Of a DNA stretch of 36,909 nucleotides, positions 26,503 to 34,970 are shown one piece after another (the first letter of the stretch is position 1; the number at the start of each line of letters is the position of its first letter). Below the pieces are notes generated by a model. The model was not told the DNA's origin, did not search any database, and saw only the letters and a list, made by a program, of their open reading frames with translations. Source of the DNA: a bacterium (GTDB lineage Bacteria; UBA10199; DSSB01); NCBI GenBank assembly GCA_035281585.1, contig DATEDP010000056.1:1-36909 (forward strand). Reading direction: 5' to 3'. Position numbers and translations under genes: made by a program.

Positions 26503-28968
26503 TTATCCAAGCTTGGTCTTAACCGTCTCCAGCAAATAGCATTCGACGATGTCGCCGACCTTCATATCGTTGAAGCTCTCGAAGCCGAGTCCGCACTCGT
26601 AGCCCTTTTCGACTTCCCGGGCGTCGTCCTTGAAGCGCTTCAGCGAGGAGAGCTTGCCCTCGTGGACGATCACGCTGTCGCGCAGCAGCCGAACATTGGA
26701 GTTGCGCTGGATCTTGCCGTCGACGACATAGCAGCCGGCGATGTTGCCGACCTTACTGATGTTGAAGACCTCCCGGATCTCGGCCCGGCCCAGATACTTC
26801 TCCTTGATGGTCGGCTCGAGCAAGCCTTCCATGGCCTTCTTCACGTCTTCGACCGCGTCGTAGATGACCTGGTAGACCTTGATCTCGACGCCTTCCTGCT
26901 CGGAGACCTCGCGGGCCTTGGTGTCGGGACGGACGTTGAAACCGATGATGACCGCGTCGGAGGCGCTGGCCAGCATGACGTCGGATTCGGTGATGCCGCC
27001 GACGCCGACGTGGATCACGTTGACTCGGACCTTCTCGTTGGAGAGCTTCTCGAGCGAGGCCTTGACCGCTTCGCTGGAGCCTTGGACGTCGGCCTTGAGG
27101 ATGAGCGCCAGCTCCTTGGCCTCGCCGGCCTTGAGCTTGCTGAAGAGATCCTCGAGGCTCATCTTGCTGCCGCCGCCGATGCGCTGGTCGCGAGCCTTCA
27201 TCTGACGATGCTCGGCAACCTGCTTGGCGGCCTTTTCGTCTTCCAAGGCTTGCAGGAGCTCGCTGGCCTGGGGAACGCCGTCGAGGCCCAGAACCTCGAC
27301 CGGCACGCCGGGACCGGCCTCGCGGACCTGCTCGCCCCGATCGTTGGTCATAGCTCGGACCCGGCCGAATTGGCTGCCCGCGACGATGGCATCGCCGGCA
27401 CGCAGCGTTCCTTCCTGAACGAGGGCGGTGACCACCGGTCCTCGGCCCTTTTCGAGCCGGGCCTCGATGATGACGCCCTTGGCCAGCTTGTTGGGATTGG
27501 CCTTGAGCTCCAGCATCTCGGTCTGGAGAAAAATGCTTTCGAGCAGCTCGGGCACGCCCTGCTTGGTCTTGGCCGAAACCGGCACGAAGAGGACGTCGCC
27601 GCCCCAATCCTCGGCGAGCAGGCCATGCTCCGAAAGCTGGCGCTTGACCACGTCGGGATTGGCGCCGGGCTTGTCGATTTTGTTGACCGCGACGATGATC
27701 GGGACTTCGGCGGCCTTGGCATGATTGATCGCCTCGATGGTCTGAGGCATCACGCCGTCGTCGGCCGCGACCACCAGGACGACGATGTCGGTGACCGAGG
27801 CGCCGCGGGCCCGCATCGCGGTGAAAGCTTCGTGACCCGGAGTGTCGAGGAAGGTCAGCTCCCGGCCCTCGCCCAAGCCGACACGGTAGGCCCCGATGTG
27901 CTGGGTGATGCCGCCGAACTCGCCGGCCGCGACGTCGGCTTGGCGGATGGCGTCGAGCAAGGAGGTCTTGCCGTGGTCGACGTGACCCATGACGGTGACG
28001 ACCGGCGCCCGGGTGATCAGGCTTTCGGGCGCGTCTTCATCGGTCTTGAGGACCGCCTCTTCTTCAAAGGAAGTCTTCTTGACCTCCCATTGATAATCGG
28101 CGGCCAATAGGACGGCGGTGTCGTAGTCGATGGCTTGGTTCATCGCCGCCATCGTCCCGGCGGCCATCAGCTTCTTGATCAGCTCGCCGCTCTTGACGCC
28201 GAGCTGTTGGGCCAAATCGGAAACCGTGATGGTGTCGCCCATCTTGACGATGCGCTTGATCGCCTTGGGCAAGGTCGTTTCGGGCTTCTTGCCGACGACT
28301 CGCGACTTGACCCTGCGGCGCTTGGAGCTGCGGCCGGGCTGGAAGACCCGGTCGGCGATGTTGTGAGTCGAAATCCGGGCGATCTGGGAAAGGGTGTTGA
28401 CCTTGCCAATGCCCTCGATGTCCAAGTCCTCGTTCTCGACCTTGGCCTTCTTGCCGCCCTTCTTGGCCTTGAGGCGCTTCTCCTCTTCCTCGCTGAGCTC
28501 GGGCGCCGCCCCCTCTTCGCGAACGCCGGGCCGGGCCGTCGAAGGCGCGGTGGTTCCATCGGCCTTCCGCTTCATGTGGGGAAGCTGAATGATCGTTCCA
28601 ACCGGCGGACCTTCGGGCAGGGCTCGAGGACCGACGACCTTGGGCTCCTCAGCCTTGGGCTTGACCGAAGGCGCGGGCGCGGCTTTGACGGACTCGGCCG
28701 GCTTGGTCGGAGCGGCCTTTTCGATCGGAGCCTTGGCTTCGATCGGCGGCGGAGCCGCTTCTTCGGCCAGAGCCGGAGCTTCCGGAACCTGGGGTTCGGG
28801 CGCGGGCGCCTCCATCACCGGCTCGGCGACGGCGGCTTCCTGGGGAGGAGCCGCTTCCGCGGGTGGGGCTGGCTCGGCGGCTGCCGGGGCCTCCGTCTCG
28901 GCCTTGGCGCGACGACGGATGATGCCGGGTTTGATGCGTTTTTCGACGACGCCTTGTTTGTTTTCCAT
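26503..28968 (-). CDS. infB: Translation initiation factor IF-2
   Basis: GTPase that brings initiator tRNA to the 30S subunit and promotes subunit joining; 821 residues. A long Ala/Pro/Glu-rich, low-complexity N-terminus (about residues 20-115) and a basic stretch ([12 protein letters not shown]) are followed by the IF2N domain ([25 protein letters not shown]). Next comes the G domain with G1 [10 protein letters not shown]2 GITQHIG, G3 DTPGHEAF and G4 NKID, and then domains II-IV ending in [13 protein letters not shown]. The N-terminal region varies widely between species and is dispensable for the core reaction. GGGGAAC precedes the ATG. A 78-base gap separates it from nusA. Confidence 0.97.
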   Translation of the reverse strand: MENKQGVVEKRIKPGIIRRRAKAETEAPAAAEPAPPAEAAPPQEAAVAEPVMEAPAPEPQVPEAPALAEEAAPPPIEAKAPIEKAAPTKPAESVKAAPAPSVKPKAEEPKVVGPRALPEGPPVGTIIQLPHMKRKADGTTAPSTARPGVREEGAAPELSEEEEKRLKAKKGGKKAKVENEDLDIEGIGKVNTLSQIARISTHNIADRVFQPGRSSKRRRVKSRVVGKKPETTLPKAIKRIVKMGDTITVSDLAQQLGVKSGELIKKLMAAGTMAAMNQAIDYDTAVLLAADYQWEVKKTSFEEEAVLKTDEDAPESLITRAPVVTVMGHVDHGKTSLLDAIRQADVAAGEFGGITQHIGAYRVGLGEGRELTFLDTPGHEAFTAMRARGASVTDIVVLVVAADDGVMPQTIEAINHAKAAEVPIIVAVNKIDKPGANPDVVKRQLSEHGLLAEDWGGDVLFVPVSAKTKQGVPELLESIFLQTEMLELKANPNKLAKGVIIEARLEKGRGPVVTALVQEGTLRAGDAIVAGSQFGRVRAMTNDRGEQVREAGPGVPVEVLGLDGVPQASELLQALEDEKAAKQVAEHRQMKARDQRIGGGSKMSLEDLFSKLKAGEAKELALILKADVQGSSEAVKASLEKLSNEKVRVNVIHVGVGGITESDVMLASASDAVIIGFNVRPDTKAREVSEQEGVEIKVYQVIYDAVEDVKKAMEGLLEPTIKEKYLGRAEIREVFNISKVGNIAGCYVVDGKIQRNSNVRLLRDSVIVHEGKLSSLKRFKDDAREVEKGYECGLGFESFNDMKVGDIVECYLLETVKTKLG

Positions 28969-29046
28969 AAATATCGTTCCCCTTCATCGGGATACTAAGC
29001 AGGCTGTTGAAAAAATGGTTTTATTCCCGGTGTTTTTTTTCAACGG

Positions 29047-30537
29047 CTAACTACTTGCTTCCGACGAATTCGACTCGGCCGGGGCCTCTTCGGAGGCGCT
29101 GGCCTCGGCCGCGGCCCGGGCTTCCTCGGCGGCCTTGGCTTCGGCGGCCGCGCGGGCCTCGGCTTGGGCCTTGGCTTCGGCTTCGGCGCGCTGCTTGGCT
29201 TCCTCGGCCTTGCGGGCCTCTTCACGGAGGAAAATCTCGCTGGGGCGCTGCTCCACCGGCATCTTCATCACTTCGACCGCCCGATTGTGGATCTCGGTCA
29301 AGCGGTCGGGGTTGATGCCCGGCAAGGTCAAAAATTCCTCGAGCGGAGTCTCGGCGATCTCCCGCGTCGTCCGGAAAGCATGGCTGTAGAAGATGCTGGA
29401 CAGGCTCTCTTCAATCTCCAAGTCGGCGACCAGCGCCATCTTGGCCCGCTTGGTCATCTCTTCATGCTTGGTCTCGCTGTAAATGTCGATGTTCCAGCCG
29501 GTCAGCTGGGCCGCCAGCCGGACATTCTGGCCGCGGCGGCCGATCGCCAGCGAAAGCTGGTCGTCGGGCACGATGATCTCCATCGAGTGGTCTTTCTCGT
29601 GGATGATGACCTTGGCGACCTCGGCCGGGGCGATCGCGTTGCAGACGAAGCGGGCCGGATCCTCGTCCCAGGTGACGATGTCGATCTTTTCGCCGCGGAG
29701 CTCTTGGACCACCGACTGGACCCGGCTGCCCTTCATGCCGACGCAAGCGCCGACCGGGTCGACGTCGCTGTCCTTGGAGTAAACCGCGACCTTGGCCCGG
29801 CTGCCGACTTCGCGGGCGACGTTCTTGATCTCGACGATGGCCTCGTTGATCTCGGGCACCTCCATCGCGAAGAGCGAGCGGATCAGCGCCGGGCTGCGGC
29901 GCGAGAGGATGAGCTGGGGCCCCTTGGCGCCCTTGCGCAGCTCGAGGAAGTAAGCCTGAATCCGTTCGCCGGTCTTGTAAGTCTCGGAGGGGACCTGCTC
30001 GGAGCCGGGGATGATGGCCTCGGTCCGGCCCAAGTCGACGATCATGGTGCCCTTCTCGAAGCGGCGGACGATGCCGGTGATCAGCTCGCCGACCCGGTCC
30101 TTGTATTCGTTGTAAATGATGTCGCTCTCGGCTTCCCGGATCTTCTGAATGATGACCTGCTTGGCGGTCTGGGCGGCGATGCGGCCGAACTGATAGGAAT
30201 CGAGCTTTTCGCCGAGCTCGTCGCCGAGTTGGGCCTCGGGGTCGAGCTTCTGGGCTTCGGGCAAGGTGATCTGGGTGGCCGGCGTCTCGATGGTCTCGAC
30301 GACGTTGCGGAATTGGAAGAGCTCGACCTCGCCCAGCTCCTCATTGTACTGGGCCTCGAGCTCGGCATCGTGACCGTACTTCTTGCGGGCGGCCGAGACC
30401 ATCGCGGTCTCGATTGCATCGACCAAAATCTCCTTCGGAATCCCCTTGTCCCTCTTCACTTGGTCCAAGACCGCGTTCAGGTTGATGAACATCGACTTGA
30501 CGTTTTCCTTGGCGGTCTTCCTCTTGCGCGGTGGCAT
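29047..30537 (-). CDS. nusA: Transcription termination/antitermination factor NusA
   Basis: RNA-polymerase-binding elongation factor, 496 residues. Order: N-terminal polymerase-binding domain (from [21 protein letters not shown]), S1 domain ([21 protein letters not shown]), two KH domains ([27 protein letters not shown] and [24 protein letters not shown]), and a helix-hairpin-helix segment ([18 protein letters not shown]). The tail of about 60 residues is Ala/Glu-rich and probably a charged helix or coiled coil, then a Ser-rich end. The ATG at 30537 lies 2 bases after the rimP stop, favouring coupling; the in-frame Met16 matches the usual NusA start and is an alternative. Confidence 0.96.
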   Translation of the reverse strand: MPPRKRKTAKENVKSMFINLNAVLDQVKRDKGIPKEILVDAIETAMVSAARKKYGHDAELEAQYNEELGEVELFQFRNVVETIETPATQITLPEAQKLDPEAQLGDELGEKLDSYQFGRIAAQTAKQVIIQKIREAESDIIYNEYKDRVGELITGIVRRFEKGTMIVDLGRTEAIIPGSEQVPSETYKTGERIQAYFLELRKGAKGPQLILSRRSPALIRSLFAMEVPEINEAIVEIKNVAREVGSRAKVAVYSKDSDVDPVGACVGMKGSRVQSVVQELRGEKIDIVTWDEDPARFVCNAIAPAEVAKVIIHEKDHSMEIIVPDDQLSLAIGRRGQNVRLAAQLTGWNIDIYSETKHEEMTKRAKMALVADLEIEESLSSIFYSHAFRTTREIAETPLEEFLTLPGINPDRLTEIHNRAVEVMKMPVEQRPSEIFLREEARKAEEAKQRAEAEAKAQAEARAAAEAKAAEEARAAAEASASEEAPAESNSSEASS

Positions 30538-30539
30538 AC

Positions 30540-31073
30540 TTAATGGCCTTTCTTCTTCTTGTGCTGGCGCGGGCCCGGCTTCGGTCCCGCGGCTTTCGCC
30601 TCGCTGGCGAAGTAATCCAAATTGGCCTTCTTGACGGCCGCGACGGGCAGGCGATGGGTCTCCCCGTCGATCTCGATTTCAATGGCCGGCTCGCCCTCGG
30701 CTTCGACCTTGAGCAAGCTCCCCTTGAAATGGCGCCGGCCTTCCAAGGGCTCTTCGGTCGTGACCTGGATGATCTTGCCGATCTGGGCCGCGAAGTGCTC
30801 GGGCTTGGCCAAAGGCCGGTCCAAACCCGGGGAAGAGATCTCCAGATGATAGCGCCCTGAAACTTCGGCCTCAACATCCAGAATCGTGCCCAGCGCCTCG
30901 CTGAAGGCCTGGCAATCGTCGATGCCGAAGCCCCCGCCACCCGGCCGATCGAGATAAATCCGAAGCACCCGATCGCCGCGCTCCGACGTGAGCTCGCCCT
31001 TCAAGATTTCATAACCCATCGACTGAGCCACGGGCTCGGCTAACTGTAAAACGCTGGCAAGTTCGCGATCCAT
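30540..31073 (-). CDS. rimP: Ribosome maturation factor RimP
   Basis: Cytoplasmic 30S maturation factor, 177 residues from the ATG at 31073. Family signatures are LQLAEPVAQSMGYEI, the DRPGGGGFGIDDCQAFSEALG segment (usually D-x-DCxxxSRxL) and YHLEISSPGLDRPLAKPEHF. The Lys-rich tail PGPRQHKKKKGH is unusual but harmless. A longer frame to 31127 would translate the attenuator hairpin, so it is rejected. There is no Shine-Dalgarno directly before the ATG: the T-tract of the leader hairpin lies there instead. It opens the conserved rimP-nusA-infB group. Confidence 0.93.
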   Translation of the reverse strand: MDRELASVLQLAEPVAQSMGYEILKGELTSERGDRVLRIYLDRPGGGGFGIDDCQAFSEALGTILDVEAEVSGRYHLEISSPGLDRPLAKPEHFAAQIGKIIQVTTEEPLEGRRHFKGSLLKVEAEGEPAIEIEIDGETHRLPVAAVKKANLDYFASEAKAAGPKPGPRQHKKKKGH

Positions 31074-31079
31074 GAAGAC

Positions 31080-31117
31080 AAAAAAAAAGCGGGGGAAGAA
31101 ACCTTCCAAGCCCACTT
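31080..31117 (-). terminator. Terminator-like attenuator in the rimP leader
   Basis: On the minus strand AAGTGGG, a CTT bulge, GGAAG, loop GTTT, CTTCC, CCCGCTT, then a run of T (nine T from 31088 to 31080). It ends only 6 bases before the rimP ATG. A terminator directly ahead of a needed operon suggests regulated read-through, comparable in place to the putative rimP leader known in enteric bacteria, though I see no sequence identity to it. Confidence 0.7.
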
Positions 31118-31139
31118 GATGAACCATCTCGTAAAGCCG

Positions 31140-31178
31140 GGGCTGCGGGATCCGACAAAAATCCAGCCCTTATCCCGC
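31140..31178 (-). promoter_or_regulatory. Alternative stems in the rimP leader
   Basis: GCGGGAT (31178-31172) can pair with ATCCCGC (31151-31145), and inside it GGGCTG (31169-31164) can pair with CAGCCC (31145-31140). The two pairings interleave and compete at one base, so they form either a pseudoknot or alternative folds upstream of the attenuator. Regulation is an inference. This leader and the repeat at 31247-31380 fill the 313-base gap between rsmI and rimP. Confidence 0.4.
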
Positions 31179-31246
31179 AAAGCGACCCTCGCCTTAGCAC
31201 TCTGTGCAAATGAAGGCAAGCGCTATTTAAGTGCTTGGAATTACTT

Positions 31247-31380
31247 GTCATTCTGAGGAGCGGGGCCCCGGTCGAGCGCCGCGAGGTTCGAGTGAGACCG
31301 GGGGACGAAGAATCTGCGACTGCCTCAGGCAGATCATCTACCTTGGGTGGTCGCAGATCCTTCACTTCGTTCAGGATGAC
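31247..31380. repeat. GTCATTCTGAGG repeat (family B), long copy
   Basis: Begins GTCATTCTGAGGAGCGGGGC and ends CTTCACTTCGTTCAGGATGAC, the same ends as the copy at 11951-12029. The longer interior repeats CTGCGACT and GGTCGCAGATCC, parts shared with the other copy. It ends 6 bases before the rsmI stop codon. A GGTTCGAGT inside it looks like a tRNA T-arm by chance only. Confidence 0.85.
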
Positions 31381-31386
31381 ATCCGG

Positions 31387-32055
31387 TTAAGTTGGGGCAA
31401 TCAGCACCACGAACTCGCCCTTCCAGGAGCGAAGCGGCATTTCACCGGCTTTTTTCAAGGGACCCCGGTAAATCTCCTCGAATTTCTTAGTCATCTCGCG
31501 GGCCACCGCGATGGGCCGGGGCCCCAGGATCTCGAAAGCCTCGTCGAGGAATTTTTGGATCCGGTGGGGCGACTCATAGAAGATGAGGGTCGAAGGAAAT
31601 TCGGCCAGCTCTTGGAAGCGGCGGCGCCGGGCCGCGCTCTTCGGCGGCAGGAAACCCACGAAGTAAAAGCTGTCGGTGGGCAAGCCGCTCAGCAAAAGCG
31701 CGTTGATTGCGGCGCAGGGGCCCGGCAAGGACTCGAGCTCGTGGCCGGCCTCGATCACTGCCCGGGCCAGGCGAAAGCCGGGATCGGAGACGAGCGGCGT
31801 CCCGGCATCGCTCACCAAGGCGATGTGGGCGCCCCCCTCCAGCTTGGCCAGAATGGCCGCCACTCGCGAACGCTCGTTGTGCTCGTGGAGGCTGAGCAGC
31901 GGCTTCCGTATTTCGTAATGCTGGAGCAATTTGGCGCTGTGCCGGGTGTCTTCGCAGGCGATCAAGTCGGCGGCCTTGAGCGTCTCCAAGGCCCGCACCG
32001 TGATGTCGCCCAAATTGCCGATCGGCGTGGCGACCAAGGAAAGCTTCCCGCTCAT
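31387..32055 (-). CDS. rsmI: 16S rRNA (cytidine-1402-2'-O)-methyltransferase
   Basis: Methylates the ribose of C1402 in the 30S decoding centre with S-adenosylmethionine. The 222-residue protein has the tetrapyrrole-methylase fold with family motifs LSLVATPIGNLGDIT, ACEDTRHSAKLL, VSDAGTPLVSDPG, LPGPCAAINALLLSGLP and FYESPHRI. Slightly shorter than the E. coli enzyme (286) because the C-terminal extension is missing, which is common. Its ATG overlaps the nadE stop as ATGA, so the two are translationally coupled. Confidence 0.95.
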   Translation of the reverse strand: MSGKLSLVATPIGNLGDITVRALETLKAADLIACEDTRHSAKLLQHYEIRKPLLSLHEHNERSRVAAILAKLEGGAHIALVSDAGTPLVSDPGFRLARAVIEAGHELESLPGPCAAINALLLSGLPTDSFYFVGFLPPKSAARRRRFQELAEFPSTLIFYESPHRIQKFLDEAFEILGPRPIAVAREMTKKFEEIYRGPLKKAGEMPLRSWKGEFVVLIAPT

Positions 32056-33689
32056 AGCTTCACTCGGTAGTGATTGGAAATCGGCATCCGCCAGCCGTAA
32101 CCGAAGGCCTTGCCGGTGACCCGGATGCCGGGAGCCGCCTGCTGCCGTTTGTACTCATTGGCGTCGAGCCGGCGCAGCACCTCTTCCACCGTTTTCTTGT
32201 CGAAGCCATCGGCCACGATCTCCTCGGGCAACATCCGCCGCTCGATGTAGCGCTCGAGGATGCCGTCGAGGGTCTCATAGGGCGGCAGATCGTCCTGATC
32301 CTTCTGGTTGGGCGCCAGCTCGGCCGAGGGAGGCTTGGTCAGGCTGCTGCGCGGAATCGCCGGCTGAATTTTATTCGCCAGCCGGGCCAGGCGATAGACC
32401 AAGGTCTTGGGCACGTCGGAGAGCAGCGCGAAGCCGCCGGCCATGTCGCCGTAGAGCGTGCAATAGCCGACCGAAAGCTCCGACTTGTTGCCGGTGCTGA
32501 GCAAGAGATGGCCCTCGCGGTTGCTGATCGCCATCAGGATGTTCCCGCGAATCCGGGCCTGGATGTTTTGCAGGGCGGTGTCGACTCGCTTGCTTCCGTC
32601 ATAGCGGAGCGTCTCGCGATATTGGCCATAAAGATCGCCGATGGGATAAGTCCGGTGCTCGATCTTGAGCGCCTTGACCAGGGCCGCGGCATCGCGGATG
32701 CTGCCGGGACTGGAGAAAGGCGAAGGCAGGCTGACGCCGAGGACATTCTTGGGGCCCAGGGCTCGGGCCGCGATCCAGGCGGTCAAAGCGCTGTCGATCC
32801 CGCCGGAGAGCCCGACGACAACTTTGCGGAAGCCGCACTTGCGAAGATAATCCTGCAAGCCCACGATCAAGGCTTCCAAAACCAGCTCTTCCTCGACTTG
32901 GCGCGGAACCGCGATGGGCTTGAGCCGGTTCAAATCGACCACCTCGAGGTCTTCGCGGAAGGCCTTGAGCTGGCGGACCAGCTTGCCCTCTTCGTTCAGC
33001 ACCAGCGATTGGCCGTCGAAGACCAGGTCGTCGTTGCCGCCCACCAGGTTCACGTAGACCAGCGGCACCCGATAACGCAACGTTTGGCGCTGCAGCAACT
33101 GGCGGCGCGTCGTCTCCTTGCCCCGCGAATAAGGCGAAGCCGAGATGTTGATCAGTAGCTCGGCGCCAGCTTGAGCCTGCTCCATCACCGGATCGACGGT
33201 ATAAAGGTCGCGGACCCAATAGGCCCGGTCGTTCCAAATATCCTCGCAGATGCTGATTCCGATTTGGAGGTCATGATAGGAGAAGACCGGCGATTCGGCC
33301 CCGGGCTGGAAATACCGGCCCTCGTCGAAGACGTCGTAAGTCGGCAGCAGGGTCTTATGCTTCACGCCCAAAATTCGGCGTCGGGAGATGAGGGCGGCGG
33401 CGTTGGCCAAGCTCTTGCCGCGAGGCGAGTCGCGGTGGTCGACGAAGCCGAGAATGGCGGCGACCTCGTTCACTTGCCGGGTCGCGTCGCGCAGCGCCCG
33501 GAAATTGGCCTCGATGAAATCGGGCCGGTCGAGCAAATCCTTGGGCGGGTAGCCGCAGAGCGTGAGCTCGGGAAACACCGCGAGGTCCGCGCCCTTGGCT
33601 TTGGCCCGGCGCATCCCCTCCAGGACCTTTTTCAAGTTTCCTTCAAAATCGCCGACGGTGGTGTTGATCTGGGCGAGCGCGACTTTCAT
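32052..33689 (-). CDS. nadE: Glutamine-dependent NAD+ synthase
   Basis: Final step of NAD synthesis, amidating nicotinic acid adenine dinucleotide with ammonia from glutamine. The 545-residue fusion has an N-terminal nitrilase-type glutaminase domain with triad Glu41 (VFPELTL), Lys112 (KHKTLLP) and Cys148 (SICEDIW), then a synthetase domain with P-loop GLSGGIDSALTA (293-304), LLSTGNKSELSVGYCTLYGDMAGG and the C-terminal RRMLPEEIVADGFD. It is ATGA-coupled to rsmI. The ATG has only a weak GGGCGG upstream. The gene lies 21 bases after the unknown membrane protein gene and may be in its transcript. Confidence 0.96.
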   Translation of the reverse strand: MKVALAQINTTVGDFEGNLKKVLEGMRRAKAKGADLAVFPELTLCGYPPKDLLDRPDFIEANFRALRDATRQVNEVAAILGFVDHRDSPRGKSLANAAALISRRRILGVKHKTLLPTYDVFDEGRYFQPGAESPVFSYHDLQIGISICEDIWNDRAYWVRDLYTVDPVMEQAQAGAELLINISASPYSRGKETTRRQLLQRQTLRYRVPLVYVNLVGGNDDLVFDGQSLVLNEEGKLVRQLKAFREDLEVVDLNRLKPIAVPRQVEEELVLEALIVGLQDYLRKCGFRKVVVGLSGGIDSALTAWIAARALGPKNVLGVSLPSPFSSPGSIRDAAALVKALKIEHRTYPIGDLYGQYRETLRYDGSKRVDTALQNIQARIRGNILMAISNREGHLLLSTGNKSELSVGYCTLYGDMAGGFALLSDVPKTLVYRLARLANKIQPAIPRSSLTKPPSAELAPNQKDQDDLPPYETLDGILERYIERRMLPEEIVADGFDKKTVEEVLRRLDANEYKRQQAAPGIRVTGKAFGYGWRMPISNHYRVKL

Positions 33690-33710
33690 CCGCCCGGAAC
33701 ATACCTTGGT

Positions 33711-34235
33711 CTAGCGAAGCTTCTCCAGCACTTTCGGGAAGAGCACGAAGGAGGCTCCGAACACCAAGTGAGCCGCCCAATCCCAGAACATCGGCACTTC
33801 CCGGTTCCAGAAATCTTGGCCGTGAAGGGCGTTCATCAAGATCGGAATGAGCAAATAAGGTCCGATCATGGAAAAAACGCCCAAGCCCAAGCCCAGGAGA
33901 AGCGCCGAGCCGGCGCTGCGGATCTTCAGCAACGATGCCAAAAACCCGTAGACCAGGCCCCACAGCAAGGAGGGTCCGAGCTGATGGAGCAGCAGTCCGG
34001 CGACCAAGGCGCCGGCATGGAACCCTTGCAGCGCCTGGTCGCCGAAAACCGCTGAGCCGATCACCTGGACGGGGTAAATGGGGCTTTTGCCAAAAAATAC
34101 GGCGAAAACGAGCATGACGACGACGGCCATGATGAGACCGGCGATTTGGCCGGTGACGATGCCGCCCAAGATGGGCCGGCCTTCGAGCTTGGTCTGGTCG
34201 CCAACATAAGCTTTGGTGGGCAACGTCGTATCCAT
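33711..34235 (-). CDS. Membrane protein of unknown function
   Basis: I do not recognise this 174-residue protein. It has about five hydrophobic segments, at roughly residues 23-47 (GGIVTGQIAGLIMAVVVMLV), 70-84, 88-103, 108-133 (SALLLGLGLGVFSMIGPYLL) and 148-170. Histidines in GFHAG, LHQLG, ALHGQ and AAHLVFGAS lie in or near the membrane segments and could bind haem or metal, but this is only a suggestion. GGAGG lies 4 bases before the ATG, so the start is sound. It is divergent from the SufR-like regulator gene, with tandem palindromes between them, so it may be under that regulator's control. nadE follows after 21 bases. Confidence 0.7.
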   Translation of the reverse strand: MDTTLPTKAYVGDQTKLEGRPILGGIVTGQIAGLIMAVVVMLVFAVFFGKSPIYPVQVIGSAVFGDQALQGFHAGALVAGLLLHQLGPSLLWGLVYGFLASLLKIRSAGSALLLGLGLGVFSMIGPYLLIPILMNALHGQDFWNREVPMFWDWAAHLVFGASFVLFPKVLEKLR

Positions 34236-34259
34236 AGGTCCTCCAAATTCGATTCGATC

Positions 34260-34289
34260 TTGAACCCCCTATTAAAAATGGTAAATACT
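34260..34289 (+). promoter_or_regulatory. Possible promoter of the SufR-like gene
   Basis: TTGAAC (34260-34265), an 18-base spacer and AATACT (34284-34289), directly followed by the palindromes at 34290-34306. The elements are imperfect. Confidence 0.35.
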
Positions 34290-34306
34290 GTTTAAACTGT
34301 TTAAAC
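34290..34306. promoter_or_regulatory. Tandem GTTTAAAC palindromes, candidate operator
   Basis: Two perfect 8-base palindromes GTTTAAAC separated by one T, placed between the likely promoter and the ribosome binding site of the SufR-like gene and 55 bases from the divergent membrane-protein start. A winged-helix dimer encoded next door is the natural candidate to bind here; autoregulation is an inference. Confidence 0.55.
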
Positions 34307-34322
34307 TCTAGCGGAGGCCAAT

Positions 34323-34970
34323 ATGCCGGGATTGCATGAGAATCAGCATCGTATCCTGGACTACCTGCTCGACCATCCCGAAGGGGCGACCTTGGAAGAG
34401 CTGGCCGAGCATCTCGGCCTGAGCAAGACCGGCACCAAGGAGCACCTCCTCAAGGTCGAAAGCCAGGGTTATCTCCAACACTCCGACGCCAAGGGCTCGG
34501 TCGGCCGGCCGCGCCGGCGCTACTTGCTGTCAGCGGCCGGCATCGAAGTCTTCCCGCGCCAATACTCCTGGCTCTCCAACGCCCTGCTGGAGCTGCTGGC
34601 CGAGGATCTGGGCGCCGAGAAAGTCGCCAAGATCATGCGCGACTTGGCCAATAAAGTTTGCGATTCGATGGAGCCGCGCTTCAGCCGGCTGCGCGGCACG
34701 CCCGAGCTGCTCGCCGAAGTCACCGCCGTCATGAACGAGCTCGGCTACCGGGCGGCGCTCAAGCAAAGCGATTTGCGCAAGGGCGCGGTGCTCGAGGCCA
34801 CCAATTGCGTCTACCATTCGGTGGCCCAGCAGCATCCCGAGCTTTGCAAGTTTGATGTGCAATTCATCGCTCGGGCGTCTAAGATGGACGTGACGCTGGA
34901 AAGCTGCATCGCCCGAGGAGGCTCGGTCTGCCGCTTTTGCCTGCACAAACCTCAGCCGACGCAACGATGA
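34323..34970 (+). CDS. SufR-like winged-helix Fe-S regulator
   Basis: A 215-residue transcription factor. An N-terminal winged helix (HRILDYLLDHPEGATLEELAEHLGLSKTGTKEHL, wing GSVGRPRRRYLLS) is followed by a helical dimerisation region. The C-terminus is a sensor domain with cysteines at 162, 175, 195, 203 and 206 (TNCVYHSVAQ, ELCKFD, ESCIARGGSVCRFCL). This matches the DeoR/COG2345 group that includes SufR, the [4Fe-4S] repressor of Fe-S assembly operons. No suf genes are visible here, so the target set is unknown. GGAGG sits 5 bases before the ATG. The gene end overlaps the pfkA start as ATGA, which is unusual company for such a regulator. Confidence 0.78.
   Translation: MPGLHENQHRILDYLLDHPEGATLEELAEHLGLSKTGTKEHLLKVESQGYLQHSDAKGSVGRPRRRYLLSAAGIEVFPRQYSWLSNALLELLAEDLGAEKVAKIMRDLANKVCDSMEPRFSRLRGTPELLAEVTAVMNELGYRAALKQSDLRKGAVLEATNCVYHSVAQQHPELCKFDVQFIARASKMDVTLESCIARGGSVCRFCLHKPQPTQR

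Noticed and set aside
31260-31320. tRNA-like GGTTCGAGT near rimP
   Set aside because: No acceptor or anticodon stem can be formed around it; it is inside a family B repeat.
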